Of a stretch of 64,000 bases of DNA, positions 12,296 through 24,899 are shown piece after piece. The position numbers and the translations under genes were made by a program. The first letter of the stretch is position 1. Every line of letters starts with the position of its first letter. The notes below the pieces were generated by a model. The model saw only the letters and a list, made by a program, of their open reading frames with translations, did no database searches and was not told the origin of the DNA. The stretch is taken from the NCBI GenBank assembly GCA_032358165.1, contig JAALGY010000023.1, positions 744,001 through 808,000 of the forward strand, written 5' to 3'. This DNA comes from Diplosphaera chodatii (Eukaryota > Chlorophyta > Trebouxiophyceae > Prasiolales > Stichococcaceae).

Positions 12296-14354
12296 ATGGG
12301 GCCCGTGGATCACCGCGGATTGCAGCGGCAGACCTCGCTGTGGGACAAGGTCCAGGAGCAGTTTCCTGTCAATCTTGATCTGAACGCCCGCGGGGCCGAC
12401 GGTGCTACCCCGCAGCAGCCTGAGGAGGATGGGTCAGAGGCTGTGCGCGAAGCCGCGGCATCCCCAGACGTACAGGCGGTAAGTCTGCAGCGCCGCAGCA
12501 TGCAGCTGCACTGCAGCTCGCACACTCCAGAGCTCCTGACGCAAAACGGCCAAGCACATGCAGGGACGCGTAGGCGATGCTCCCGCAGCAGTGGCAACCA
12601 CACCAGCGGCAACGCCTTTGCTGAGGCGACTGGTGAATGATGAGCTGTCGCCGCAGCAGGTTCTGTTGCGCGACAAGGCCGGCTTCGTTGCCGGCATCTC
12701 CAATATCGCGTGAGTGTTTCACTAAGTGCCTTTGACTCGCCGCTGCTGGAGAATTGGCATGAGGTGCATTATCATGTCAAGTGAAAGCTGCATGAGCGAC
12801 TGCTGTGCTGACTCTCCGCCCAGGATCACAGCGTGGTGGATGGGAAAGTGGCCTCACACTTTCTATCTATGGTACACTGCAAAGTCCTTGCTGCTGTATG
12901 GCCTGCGCTTCCTAATCTACCGGTGAGACCAGGCGTGAACAGAGCCATCTGATCATCGTTGGCATGGGAAGCACGTCTTTGTTGAAATCAGTTAGTGCTG
13001 ATCTCATGCAATCTGTACAGGTCAAAACGGCAGCACTACTTCCTTCTCGAGCTTTGCTACAGCGTACGCACTGTGCACTGCTGCAAAACTGCACAAGGTC
13101 CATGCTCAGCATGCTGTGTACTGAATTACACCATTTGTTGGCACTGGTAGGTGAACGTGTTGCTGCTGGTCTACCTCTGGGCCTTGCCACGCTCAGCTTG
13201 GCTGTACAAGGTTTGCAAAGGATATTGACCAGCCAGCATGACTGCATTATGAGCTTGTCGACGGGAAGTCATGGACACAGTCCTCGACCGCCGCTGCAAC
13301 AGGCAGTCTTTGGATTGGTGGCCGGCCCGCTGACCTGGAGCATTGTGGCACTGCGCAACAGCCTGGTCCTGCACAGCCTTGATCAGGTCATAGTCCAGCA
13401 TGAGTGCGTCAAATAACGACATAATGTAGACGCATCTCAAGTTCGATGCCGCAGCTTGTTTAACATTACCTTTGTAGATGAAGTCAATGCGCCTCCGCGT
13501 GCTTGCTGTCCAGATGACGTCGCTATTTATGCACGCGAGCCCAGCACTCGTGGTGTGGGCCCTGCGCTGGACGAAGGCTCCCAGCGTCTTCGATGCAGCC
13601 TCGCTTGTGCCTGATGAGGCAGCTAAGTTCAGCAATGCCACGTTCGGGGAGCTGGTTGGGTGCACCATGACGATGTACACTGTTTGGGCCATCCTGTACT
13701 ACTGCAAGGTAGGCTGTCGGGCACTACCAGTGCCTGTGTACAAGACTGTGGCACAGCATGCACTGAATCCAGTGTACACGCATGTTCAGTTCGGTGACAC
13801 CTATGCTTCGAATGCAGGTCTTTGTCGTTTCGGCCTCTAAGATTCGGGATCAGAACTACGAGACATTGTACTCTTTGATGACCAAGAACAAGAATGGAGT
13901 GGTCGCAAAGATTGTTTTCTCAGTTCCAAAGCCATTCCAGGCAAGGCAACGACAGCTTCACCAGGTTGCCACCGTTTGTGTGCGGGCGTGAGATGCTGTG
14001 CATCGGATGCTGACAGAGGACTGGTTTCTTGCAGCCGATCATGTACATGTTATTTCACTTCATGCTATCTACCGCCGCCGCGGCGACATCCTACTTCTGC
14101 TGGCATAGCTTCTACTACCACACCACATTCATCCTGCTCATGCTGTTTGGCGCTGCATGGAACGGTGAGCGAGCTGCTTTCTTATGCCGCGATTGTGCTT
14201 GGTGAGTTGATTAGCAATGACAAGCTGTTGTCCCCGTCCGCATGAGAGGCTCGTGGTGCTTCGCACAGGGAGCAGCTTCTACTTCCAGCACTTTGCCTTC
14301 AAATACGTGAAGAAGACAGGGCTTGACAAACTACAGGACAAGAAGGTGGCTTGA
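12296..14354 (+). CDS. GPC1: Glycerophosphocholine acyltransferase (GPC1/GPCAT, DUF2838 family)
   Basis: ER membrane enzyme that acylates glycero-3-phosphocholine to lyso-PC. Exon 1 is 12296-12478 (MGPVDHRGLQRQTSLWDKVQ) and exon 2 is 12564-12709, which fits phase exactly. Later exons give WWMGKWPHTFYLWYTAKSLL, then YRSKRQHYFLLELCY, VNVLLLVYLWALPRSAWLYK, GPLTWSIVALRNSLVLHSLD, TSLFMHASPALVVWALRWTK, and a C-terminal hydrophobic block with CWHSFYYHTTFILLMLFGAA. The order (FLLELCY, then W.RNSLVLHSLD, then FMHASPALVVW) is the family signature. About eight membrane segments are expected. The last exon ends KKTGLDKLQDKKVA. All splice phases checked agree. It lies head to head with the coiled-coil gene. 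Confidence 0.88.
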
Positions 14355-15270
14355 ACAGGGACCCTGATGCTGCATGCAGCATGATGACATTCTGTGGCGT
14401 GAGAGGTTGCACATGTTCGGCTAGCTACGTGATGCATATCGTTGCTGAGCCATGGTGAGGACTGCGGTTGCTTGTCGGTCCTGTCAAACTATCAATGCTG
14501 CAGTGCTTCATGAGGGCCTGCATCAGCCATAGCTGCACAGCCGTTGCAGCATGAAGGTTGGCAGTGGAAAGTCCTGTGTGTCAAATGCCTGCACAGACCA
14601 AGCACTCCAATTTACAACCGCATGCAACTCAGTGGTGCAAGTGCCAGACAGCAGGTTTAGCAAATACAGCACATCGCGCAACAAGACAGCCATTTGTACA
14701 AACACCTTGGGGTTCGGCTGCCACAAGGGCGCCACAGACAGCTGGACGTCCTCGAGTTTGGGTTGCTTGCGCACAGCAGCATTCTTCAGCAGCAATAGCG
14801 TCTCCTCAGGCTGCGTAGGCGGCCGCACTGAGGCTGCAGGTTTGCTGTGGGACGTATCTACAAGGGCATTTGCTGCTGGTAGTGTGCATCTCGGTTCGGG
14901 TTCAAGTCCCAGTGTTGCGAACCTGGCATAATCAAGATACAAGAAATTGTTGACTACCGTCGAGTACATGTGCCAGACATTGTTGGTGGTTGCTGTGACT
15001 CAGACGACAGCACGTCTGAAAACGACCGCTACATCCTCACCCGCTGAGCATCTTGGTCTCGGCAGATGATTGCAGCAGCCCCAGCAGATCGCACTCACCA
15101 CCCGCATCTGCCTTGGCGGGGGTTTGCTGGCCCAGTGGAGCAGGCAACAGTGGTGCAATCAAGTCCTGGGTCGACTGCAACAACGTGCAACAAAGCTTCG
15201 TGTTCTCTTTGTCAGCATCACTGTACGCGGGTTCAGGTTGCTGTGCCAGAGTAAAATGCAGTTGGCAAAA
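14355..15270. other. Region without a confident gene
   Basis: This follows the GPC acyltransferase stop. A 148-codon minus-strand frame (14969-14523, containing QLSVAPLWQPNPKVFVQMAV) could be a terminal exon of the Ala-rich gene to its right, but I could not build a phase-consistent join. No RNA gene is supported. Confidence 0.35.
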
Positions 15271-16614
15271 TCAAATCAATCCAACCCAACAAACAAGTCT
15301 GCAGACATCACCTGTGTGCTCATCAGGGGTGCTGGCGGCAGCTGTGGCATTTGCATATCTGGTACTCTGCCTGCGCACATTCGCAACATGTGGATGCACA
15401 CGTAATAGACGGTGTGCGATGTATGTATTGATTAAATATCGTACGAGCTTCTCGGGGCACAAAGAAGCCCGGCAATGCATCAGGCCATGATCCTCACGCA
15501 GCAGAGTGGCAGCACTCAGAGTGCTGGATCCGCAGGACCCCTTCAGCGGTGGCAGCGTTGATGTCAGCACCGCTGACAGCCGCTGTGGCCGCCTCTTGAC
15601 TGGCAGCTGTCCTGCAGGCTGCTCTGTTGCCACTGACTGCTTCTCATCAGCGAAGCAGCAGATGAGTGCCTGTAGGGATTTGTCCTCTTGCACCACTTGC
15701 TGGTCTGGCACCTGCAGCGATGTTCCTCTGCTCGCAGGGGCCGCCTCATGCAACTGATCCGCTTCAGCCATGCCCGGCACGACTGCCAGTGAGGCAGCAC
15801 AGCCAGCAGCAGATGGACCCCTGGCCAATGCGCAGTCTGCAGCGCAGCTGCTGCTCGTCGAGACTGCCACAGCCACTGGCAACTGTTGCACCGCCATGCC
15901 TGTCATTTTTTCCGCGGTCTGCTCAAGCTGCAATTCTGTCTGTGCAGGACTGTGAGCAGCGTTGTCATGAAGGCACGCGGTCGCTGCACCTGCTTCAGCA
16001 CACCATTGTTTCTCGGCCGACTGCAGCGTCGACATTGCAGCCACAGAAGTACATGCTGCCGTGACTGCTAGCTTGCGCTTGCTTTTGGCAGGGAGCGGCT
16101 GGTGCTGGGCTACAGTTGCGTCAGCTACTACTGGTGCTGCAGCACTGCCAGCTGCATCAGTAGTAGTGCCTTTGGTCGGGTCTTCAGAAGCAGTGGTGGC
16201 TGTGTAGGCTGCTGGCTGCTTTGCCAGCGCTGCAGACGCAGAGCTGCCGGTCGAAGGGGCTGTGGCGCAAGGCTGGTGCTGTGTGCACTGGGCAGCAACG
16301 CTGCCAGCTGCAGACGCTGGCAGCATCAGGCATGGCAGCGCCAGCCTGCGCTTCTTCAGCACTGGCTGCTGTGCTGTGACGACATGCGTGGTATCCGTGC
16401 TTGCAGCCCTGTGGTTGTCCCGCTGCGCAGTCTCTGCTGCCAATTCTTTGCATGCTGCAGCTGTCTTGCCTTCAATGTGGAGATGTTTGGGGACAAGGAC
16501 CGCAGGTTGCCGTGAAACCTGCGCATGCAGATGCCTGTGCTTGGCGGATCGGATCTTGGAGCAATCTACCTCACCCAATGTGACCGTGCAAAGGCTGTGC
16601 AATTGGCAAAGCAT
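15271..16614 (-). CDS. Ala/Thr-rich hypothetical protein with basic clusters
   Basis: A 447-codon frame stays open over 1.34 kb on the minus strand, long for chance in a window where introns carry frequent stops. The composition is dominated by Ala, Thr, Ser and Gln. Three basic clusters resemble nuclear localisation signals: VLKKRRLALP, AKSKRKLAV and PVKRRPQRLS. No conserved domain is recognised and most of the chain looks disordered. The last part (after ATLLREDHG, about 15480) may be intron read-through, and upstream or downstream exons may be missing, so the borders are those of the open frame only. It could be a nuclear linker-type protein; that is inference. Confidence 0.45.
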   Translation of the reverse strand: MLCQLHSLCTVTLGEVDCSKIRSAKHRHLHAQVSRQPAVLVPKHLHIEGKTAAACKELAAETAQRDNHRAASTDTTHVVTAQQPVLKKRRLALPCLMLPASAAGSVAAQCTQHQPCATAPSTGSSASAALAKQPAAYTATTASEDPTKGTTTDAAGSAAAPVVADATVAQHQPLPAKSKRKLAVTAACTSVAAMSTLQSAEKQWCAEAGAATACLHDNAAHSPAQTELQLEQTAEKMTGMAVQQLPVAVAVSTSSSCAADCALARGPSAAGCAASLAVVPGMAEADQLHEAAPASRGTSLQVPDQQVVQEDKSLQALICCFADEKQSVATEQPAGQLPVKRRPQRLSAVLTSTLPPLKGSCGSSTLSAATLLREDHGLMHCRASLCPEKLVRYLINTYIAHRLLRVHPHVANVRRQSTRYANATAAASTPDEHTGDVCRLVCWVGLI

Positions 16615-17355
16615 GAAAGGAGATCAAGTCGAGGATGGTCCCGGCCGTTTGCATGCAGGGCTTACCGACGGTAGGACTGGGCAAAAGGGAGCCATGGATG
16701 GGCTGCAGGTGACTCGGCTGAACCTGCGCAGGTGCGTGGGGCCAAGCCGCCAACTGCATGCACCTAGCTAGTGACATGGTAGGCCGCATCATCTGCTCAC
16801 CAGATCATGTTTCAACAAGTTTGCGCCTCATACCTTTTGGGGTGTGAAGGTCGTGCTGAGACGCAACGTGGAGTCAAACGACCAAACTGCCGACTGTTCG
16901 CAGAGCCCGCCAGATTTGTGCTGCACGGCACACTTGACAGACCGCGCACCAGTGTCGCTTGCAGAGCTGTTGCGGACGATCACTTTTGTACTGCTCAACG
17001 CATGACATGCATGCTGCACAGCGAGACCATTGGCTGCCGTGAACTACACGAACGCCAGACTGCAGCTTGCAAGATGGTAGGGCTCGGACCTAATAGCAGT
17101 AACGGTGAGTTAGCATTTCATTGAGCCTGGGTGCCGTGCACATGGTATAACCCCACTAGCGATCGTTCCTCTACTGATTGCACCACGTACGAGGCCTCGT
17201 GTTGCTTGTGACTGCTGCACACGCGGGGTCCGGGTGCCGCGTAGCACGGCAGCTGCTGTTGACATCAAACACTGCAAGATCATCAAGGGTGACGACCTTG
17301 GGGACACCGTCAGATGGCCAGGCCCGGCTTGTAGTGGCACATGGTCTAGGCCATC
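16615..17355. promoter_or_regulatory. Upstream region of coatomer alpha and the Ala-rich gene
   Basis: A 741-bp gap between divergent frames. A minus-strand Met-starting frame at 16792-16571 might be an upstream exon of the Ala-rich gene, but its donor phase does not fit. No other feature is seen. Confidence 0.35.
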
Positions 17356-20300
17356 ATGCTGACAAAGTTCGAGACCAAGAGCAACCGTGTGAAGGGTCTG
17401 TCCTTCCACCCGAAGAGGCCATGGATCCTGGCCTCCCTGCACAGCGGCGTCATTCAGCTATGGGATTACCGCATGGGCACCCTGATCGACCGCTTTGATG
17501 AGCACGATGGGCCCGTGCGCGGCGTGCACTTCCACAAGTCTCAGCCGCTGTTCGTGTCGGGCGGCGATGACTACAAGATCAAAGTGTGGAACTACAAGCT
17601 GCGGCGGTGCCTTTTTACGCTGCTGGGCCACCTGGACTACATTCGCACGGTGGCCTTCCACCAGGAGTACCCCTGGATCGTGTCCGCGTCAGACGACCAG
17701 ACCATCCGTATATGGAACTGGCAGTCGCGCACCTGCATTGCGGTGCTGACCGGACACAACCACTATGTGATGTGCGCCACCTTCCATCCAAAAGGTGCGC
17801 ACCCTCAAACTGCCGCCTTTTCCGAGTGCTGTGGTACCATGTTGCTATTGCTGTGCACGTGGTCGACTCTCGACTCCACTGCAAGTGTCAGTGTAGTATA
17901 CACATATGGATTTCCAGAGGCTGAAGCTGTGAGTCTGCATGCGATTGCAGATGACCTGGTGGCATCTGCCAGCTTGGACCAAACAGTCCGTGTGTGGGAC
18001 ATCAGCGGCCTTCGCAAGAAGACAGTCTCACCAGGAGGCGAGGATGTGCTTCGACTGCCACAGGTGCAGCCTTCCACACGACAGTAACTAGCCAATGGTC
18101 ATGGCATGTGTATGAGATAGGTGGTGTGTACTGCTGAGGCAAGGGGTTGCACGTGACAGTGAGCGTGACATCGCAGATGAACTCCGACCTGTTTGGCGGC
18201 GGCGATGCGGTGGTGAAGTATGTGCTGGAGGGCCATGACCGCGGCGTCAACTGGGCAGTGCGTATCTGATTTCAAAACTTGGCCTCCTACGAGTCCATCA
18301 GAGCACCATGTCGCAGCTTGCCCTGCTGCTCGCTGGGACCGATGATGAGCGTCAAGCCCTGACTGCAGGCCTTCCACCCTTCGCTGCCGCTCATTGTGTC
18401 AGGCGCAGATGACCGGCAGGTCAAGCTGTGGCGGATGAATGGTGAGTGCCAGCCTCTGATGCCACCCAATCTTGCTCCTGCTGCATATGGTATATGCACA
18501 TACTGAAAAGGACAATCTGCCACACTGCAGACACCAAGGCCTGGGAGGTGGACACACTGCGAGGGCATGTCAACAATGTGTCCTGCGTCATGTTCCACGC
18601 CCGCTCGGTGCGCTTTCGAAAGAAAAGCTTTTGACGCAGCACTTCCTGCTGTTGGGTTGTTGGGTTGTTGTACACCATGGTGTCAAGTCTGGAGTGGCAA
18701 CACCTGCTGATCTGGCTCCCGGGTGTCATGCAGGACATCATTGTGTCCAACTCAGAGGACAAGAGCATCCGGGTGTGGGACATGTCAAAGCGCACCGGCG
18801 TGCAGACCTTCAGGCGAGAGCACGACAGGTTCTGGATCCTGGCGGCACACCCTGAGGTCAACCTGCTGGCTGCGGGCCACGATAGGTCAGTCGCTCTGAT
18901 GGCATTCCGAAAAAGCGCGTACAACAGTGCTGGTAGCTACCCATAATACTGTTGACAGACATGAACAAGGTGTTGCAAACTGCATGCGCAGTGGCATGAT
19001 TGTGTTCAAGCTGGAGCGGGAGCGGCCAGCATATGCTGCGCACGGCGGCACCCTGTACTACATCAAGGACCGCTACCTGCGCTCGTATGAGTTTGCCACG
19101 CAGCGCGATAACCCGCTGATGACGGTGCGTGCAGCCATAGCATTGGCACTGGCAATCTTCAACGCAAGCAACTGAGGTTCCTGAGGAGAGTGTCTAAGCA
19201 GCGCGGCACTCAGAGCTTGCTGTCACTTTCCCTTTGCAGGTGCGGGCACCCAGCCAGAGTGGTGCAGCAGCGGCGCCGCGCACGCTGTCATACAACCCAG
19301 CGGAGAACGCAGTGCTGGTGTCCAGCGACGCTGACGGCGGCTCATACCAGCTGTACATTGTGCCCAAGGATGGCCGCGCCGACTCTGGAGCGGTGCGCAG
19401 CCTTCACGAAGGCATCTTCACTATCTTCACTATGCACTGTCGTCCGATATCTGGCTCGGCTGGCAGCAACTGAGGGTCCTGCAAGTGTAGCAGCTCATGA
19501 GATGACTGCTGCTGCATGCACGCCGGCGGTGCATGCAGCACGGGTCATGACTGGTGACAGGCTCCTTGCTGGTATACTACAGGAGGCAAAGCGGGGACTG
19601 GGCACCACAGCAGTGTTCATTGCACGCAATCGTTTTGCCGTGCTAGACAAGGGCGCCAACCAGATCCAGATCCGCAACCTGCAGAACGAGGTGTGCTGCG
19701 ACTTGCGCACAGCTCCATCGTGGCGGCACTGTCAGCGACAGCATCTCCGAGCTGGTACTGAAGACGGCGCGTTGAAGGTTTCTGCTTGATTTATGTCACA
19801 GATCACGAAGAAGTCAAACTCGCCCACAGCCACAACAGATGCCATCTTCTATGCTGGTACTGGTGCACTGCTGTGCCGCTCAGAAGACAAGGTGGTCTTG
19901 GTCTCGTCCGTCCTGACAGTGCCTGTCAACGATCCAGTGCCAGCACAGGAAGCTCATATGCTCTGCAGCTTTGCACAGTGTAGTGTGCCTTGCGTGTGAG
20001 AATGATGTACTGGGTATATAGCCTTTCACACAATGCCTGTGCAGGTCGTACTGTTTGATGTCCAGCAGCGGATAGTCTTGGGCGAGCTGTCGACACCGTT
20101 TGTGAAGTATGTGATATGGAGCAAGGACATGAGCCAGGTGAACCTGACGGCAAGGAAGCGAAAACCCAATCATATGTCGGCACTCTCGGGTTGACATTCG
20201 ATGAGGATCGAATGGCGCCAATTGTGAACCCACGCGCAACATTGTCTTTTCCTGCTTGCAGGTGGCGCTGCTGTCAAAACATGCCATCATCATTGCCGAC

Positions 20301-23300
20301 AAGAAGCTGGCCAACTCCTGCACTGTTCATGAGACGATTCGTGTCAAGGTACGTCATGTTGCACTTTGCTCTTTGCTCTGATGTTTGTTTGCTATATTTT
20401 CCAGCTTGTGCGCATCATCAGGGTCATCGTTGCTGTGCAGTCGGCGGCATGGGATGACCATGGGGTACTGGTGTACACCACGCTGAACCACATCAAGTAC
20501 TGCCTGCCCAATGGTGACTCGGGCATCATCCGCACACTGGATGTGCCTGTGTACATCACCCAGGTGTGGCCTGCTGGAGAGCACCGTGTGATCATGTTGC
20601 TGAAGTCGTTGCTGGGACATGTCCTCGCATACTCAAGTCAAACACCATTCGCCCAAAGCAGATACGAGTGGTCAACCTGCCTGGTTGTGCTGCAGGTCAT
20701 CGGCAATGTCATCCACTGCCTCGACAGGGATGGCAAGAACAGGCAGCTGCAGGTGAAAGAATGTGCTCTGCAGGAGCATGAGCACATCATACCTTACTCG
20801 TCGTACAGGACTCAGCAAGATTGCAACGAGGCATGTATACTTTCACACATGGAACACGCATGTCACGCATGCAGGTGGACACGACCGAGTACATGTTCAA
20901 GCTGGCGCTTCTACAGCGGAAGTTCGACACCGTGCTCGCCATGATCCGCGGCGCCGGGCTGACAGGCCAGTCCATCATCGCGTACCTGCAGCAGAAGGGC
21001 TTCCCAGAGGTGGCGCTGCACTTCGTGCGCGACGAGCGGACGCGCTTCAACCTGGCCATCGAGTGCGGCAACATCGAGGTCGCGCTGCAGTCAGCACAGG
21101 TGATCCATGTGTTGTGACTCAGAATGAACATGCATACATCCTAACATGGCACACGTAAGTTTCGCACTTGTTCTGAACAGCATGCCAGCCCCCGACAATT
21201 GCAAGTGAACCCAATGTGCAGGAGCTGGATGAGAAGGACACCTGGTACCAGCTGGGTGTGGAGGCGTTGCGGCAGGGCAACCATCAGATCGTGGAGTTCT
21301 CCTACCAGAAGACCAAAAACTTCGAGCGGCTGTCCTTCCTCTACCTCATCACAGGTGTGCTTTTGCTGTCAAGGGCAGCTGTGGCATGCCTGCCCATGTC
21401 AGTCATGCCGACCCACCAGCATCGAAGCTATAATTGGGACGGGAAGGCACGCATGCTGATCATAGTGCCTGCTATTATATGCAGGCAACCTGGAGAAGCT
21501 GGGCAAGATGCTGAAGATTGCGGAGATGCGATCAGATCAGATGGGCCGCTTCCACAATGCCCTGTACCTTGGCGACGTGCGCGAGCGCTTCCGCATCCTG
21601 GAGGAGTCAGGTGCACATCCACATGACGGGCGAGTTGCATCTCAGCTGTAGCAAGGCGGCTATGTACTTGTGCTGTGAGATGCTGAGGTTGTACCGTGTT
21701 CCCATGCATGCAACTGAGCGGTCTGTTGTCTACATGACTGCTTCACACTGCAGGTCAGCTGGCGCTTGCGTATGTGACTGCCAAGACGCACGGCCTGGAG
21801 GAGGAGGCGGCACGCGTGGCGGAGTCCATCGGTGAGGGGCACCTGCCGCAGGTCGACGACAGCGCGCCGCTGCTGCTGCCGCCGACGCCCATCCTGAAGG
21901 AGGACAACTGGCCGCTGCTGACCGTGACCAAGGGCTTCTTCGAGAACCTGGCGCAGCAAGGTGCCCATGTCCAGCTCTCGTGGTGTGCATGGACAGCTCA
22001 GCAGCATTGCTGCCTCCCGTGGTCCTGTGCTGCAGCTGCATTCATGCATTTAAACGAACAGGGCAGGGCACCCTCAAGTGACTGGTCGCAGATCCGCATG
22101 CCACATGACGCTGTGCCGTGCTGTGTGCAGCTGCGGAGGGCGGCGGTGCGCCGGCCGCGGACATGGAGGAGGTGGACATGGACGGCGTCGGCGACGCATG
22201 GGGGGACGACGATGGCCTGGACCTGGGCGGCGACGTGGAGACGCCCGCCATCGGCGATGAAGACATGGACGGCCTGGAGGGCGAGGAGGGCGATGAGGAG
22301 GGCGGCTGGGAGATGGAGGTGCGTTCTAGGCCCCCATGCTCGGAGCAGCAAATGCATTGCAGACATGCTACTGTGGAGTGTCGATGTGTGGCTAGCATGA
22401 CTTTTTCCGAGATGCATGGCCTCACTGCTCAGCGTTCAATCACCAGCACGCAGTCATGCAGATGTGTGGGTCACATCAGCCGTGTGCATATTTGACTCGG
22501 GTGCTGACCAACTGCAGGATCTGGAGCTTCCGCCAGAGGCAGCGGTGCCGGAGGCAGCCGCTGGCGAGCGGGCGCCCTTTGCGGCGCCCACGCCCGGCAC
22601 CACGCCGCAGAACCGGTGGCTGCAGAAGTGCAGCCTGGCGGCGGAGCACGCTGCAGCCGGCGACTTCAGCTCTGCCATGCGGCTGCTGGAGAGGTGTGCC
22701 ATTCCTCAGCATCTCTTCTTGTTGCAGTCTAGTCTGCTATTACTGCAACCTCCTACTTCTGCAGGGGTCGACCGACAACGGTGGTTGGCGCTCTAAACTT
22801 TCAGTCATGTGTGCATGGCTCAATTGCTGCCCCCACAATGCAGGCAAGTGGGCGTGGTCAACTTCGAGCCGCTCAAGCCGTACTTCCTGGAGCTGGCGGC
22901 GGGCGCGTCAGCCACGCTGCCGCTGCTGCCGGGTGTGCCGCCGCTGGCCGTGTCCCTGGACCGGAACTGGAGCAGCGACGCTGGCGCCACCCCGCCCACA
23001 GCTCCAGCCCTGGTGAGCACGGGCACTGTGACAGTACCACCTGTTGTTGCTGGTGCTGTCGCTGCATATTATCAGAGGCACGTGGCTGAGCCATTTCCAC
23101 AGCCCGCACATCAGTGAAGGTTCGTGTGACTCGTGAGAACCTCTGATTTGACTGCAGGTGTACAACCTGACGGGCTTAGAGGATCTGCTGAAGAAGGGGT
23201 ACAAGAGCGTGACAGAGGGCAAGTTCAACGATGCCCTGTCGCGCTTCAATGCCATCCTGCACATCATCCCGCTGCTGGTGGTTGAGACGCGGCGCGAGGT

Positions 23301-24351
23301 GGACGATGTGAAGGAGCTGCTCGGCATCGCCAAGTGCGCCGTCTTTTGAGTTCCTGATGTTGGCTGTCACCTGTGATCGCAGCGAAGGACTGTGGCAGCA
23401 AGCGTGGAAGGCTGAAGTCACGAATGCCCACCGTGCCCATGCGTGCCTAGAAAGTCACATTCACGCTGCATTACTCGAGCAGTTTGGGGCAGTAATGGGA
23501 GTGCATGTATCAAGCAGGGAGTACAACGTTGCGCTGCGCACTGAGCTGGCGCGGAAGCAGACAGGCGCAGACGATGTGAACCGGGCAGCAGAGCTCGCCG
23601 CATACTTCACGCATGCCAAGCTGCAGCCGATGCACCAGGTGAGCGTGCAGTCGGCAAAGAGGTTGCTGCCTCAACCTACTGCAAAGTTGCCACACTGCTA
23701 GCTCCCCTAAGTATGGCAGGCATTCGCTTTGTCACTTGTGCCACGCTGTCGGGTTGCAGGCGCTGAGCCTGCGGAACGCTATGTCTATGTTCTACAAGAT
23801 CAAGAACTTCAAGACGTGTGCCACTTTCTGCCGCCGCCTGTTGGAGCTCAACCCCAGCGCCCAGGTGTGTATCGGAGGCCACGATAGGCAAATGCAAGAT
23901 CATGCATCCAGCTTTGTCCTCTGTTGCATCCTGCTGGGAGCACTGCCAACACGTACCGTGCTGTTGCATTGCAGACAGCCCAAAAGGCACGGCAGGTGCT
24001 CGCAGCGTGCGAGAAGACGCCTACGGATTCAATTCAACTGAACTACGACCCGCTGAACCCCTTCGACATTTGCTCCATCACCTTCACGCCCATCTACAGG
24101 GGCAACAAGTGGGTGGCATGTGCATCATGGTGATGGAAAATTGTTTCAGGACGGCGCTGTGCCGGCAAACGAGCAGCCTCAATCATGGCACGCTGATATG
24201 CCTGGATGTCATCTGCAGGTTTGCATCAGACCCATATACGGGTGCACGCTTCCAGCTTTCGTGCGAGGGCCAAGTCAGCCCTGTTGGCGACCTTGCCCGC
24301 ATTGGCGCGGATGTGTCGGGCCTGGTGTGTAGCCCGACCCAGCTGCGATGA
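17356..24351 (+). CDS. COPA: Coatomer subunit alpha (alpha-COP)
   Basis: COPI coat subunit for Golgi-to-ER retrieval of cargo, including H/KDEL-receptor-bound proteins. The long first exon from 17356 begins [20 protein letters not shown] and carries the first WD40 repeats ([39 protein letters not shown]). More WD40 exons reach about 18900 ([19 protein letters not shown]). The middle solenoid includes [20 protein letters not shown] and [11 protein letters not shown]. An acidic linker near 22150-22320 is Asp/Glu/Gly-rich. The COPI C-terminal domain includes [39 protein letters not shown] and [10 protein letters not shown] at the stop. More than 20 exons cover the full family length, with no gaps I can see. 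Confidence 0.95.
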
Positions 24352-24899
24352 GAGAGCCATTTCCATGTGGCCACTGGGAAGTAGCTACACACAACGTACA
24401 GCAGTGACCAGGTAGCTTGGGCGCACACTGCGTGCGAACGCGTAAAGCCTGATCAGATCCTAGCTGAAGGGCATTTTCCTACAGCACGAAAAAGAAGCAA
24501 AGATCAACAGTGCAAATTACCAGCACTGGCACCATGAGGGGCTGCTGTCAAACTGGGCTGGGCAGCCGAAATGCATGGGCACGTGCTGCCACATCATCAC
24601 TCGCGCCTAACGAATCGCTCAATTGCAGAGCCTGATGGTCTGCCTTGCCAAAAGCTGCTGCCGAATATGATCTCTTGTGCTTCCTGGTCAGCGTGAACGC
24701 GGTAACGCTCAGCCAGCACCCAGGCAGCAACGGTTCCATACTTGAATGGCCATCAGAACGCCTAACATTGCGTTGATCTGAGCTGCTGTGGGTCAGAGGC
24801 AAGAGGTCAAAGCTGGTTATGGGCTGTAAAATCCGTCGATCGCAGCACTGAAATCCTGCAGGTGCCACCATGTGATGTGGCACACAGACGTGCGGCAGG
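24352..24899. other. Intergenic, coatomer alpha to sorting nexin
   Basis: A 548-bp spacer between tandem plus-strand genes. It should hold the coatomer 3' UTR and the sorting nexin promoter. No coding exon or clear motif is supported. Confidence 0.45.

Noticed and set aside
14880..14930. tRNA B-box-like GGTTCAAGTCC
   Set aside because: The T-stem does not pair properly, and no matching acceptor, D or anticodon arms could be drawn.
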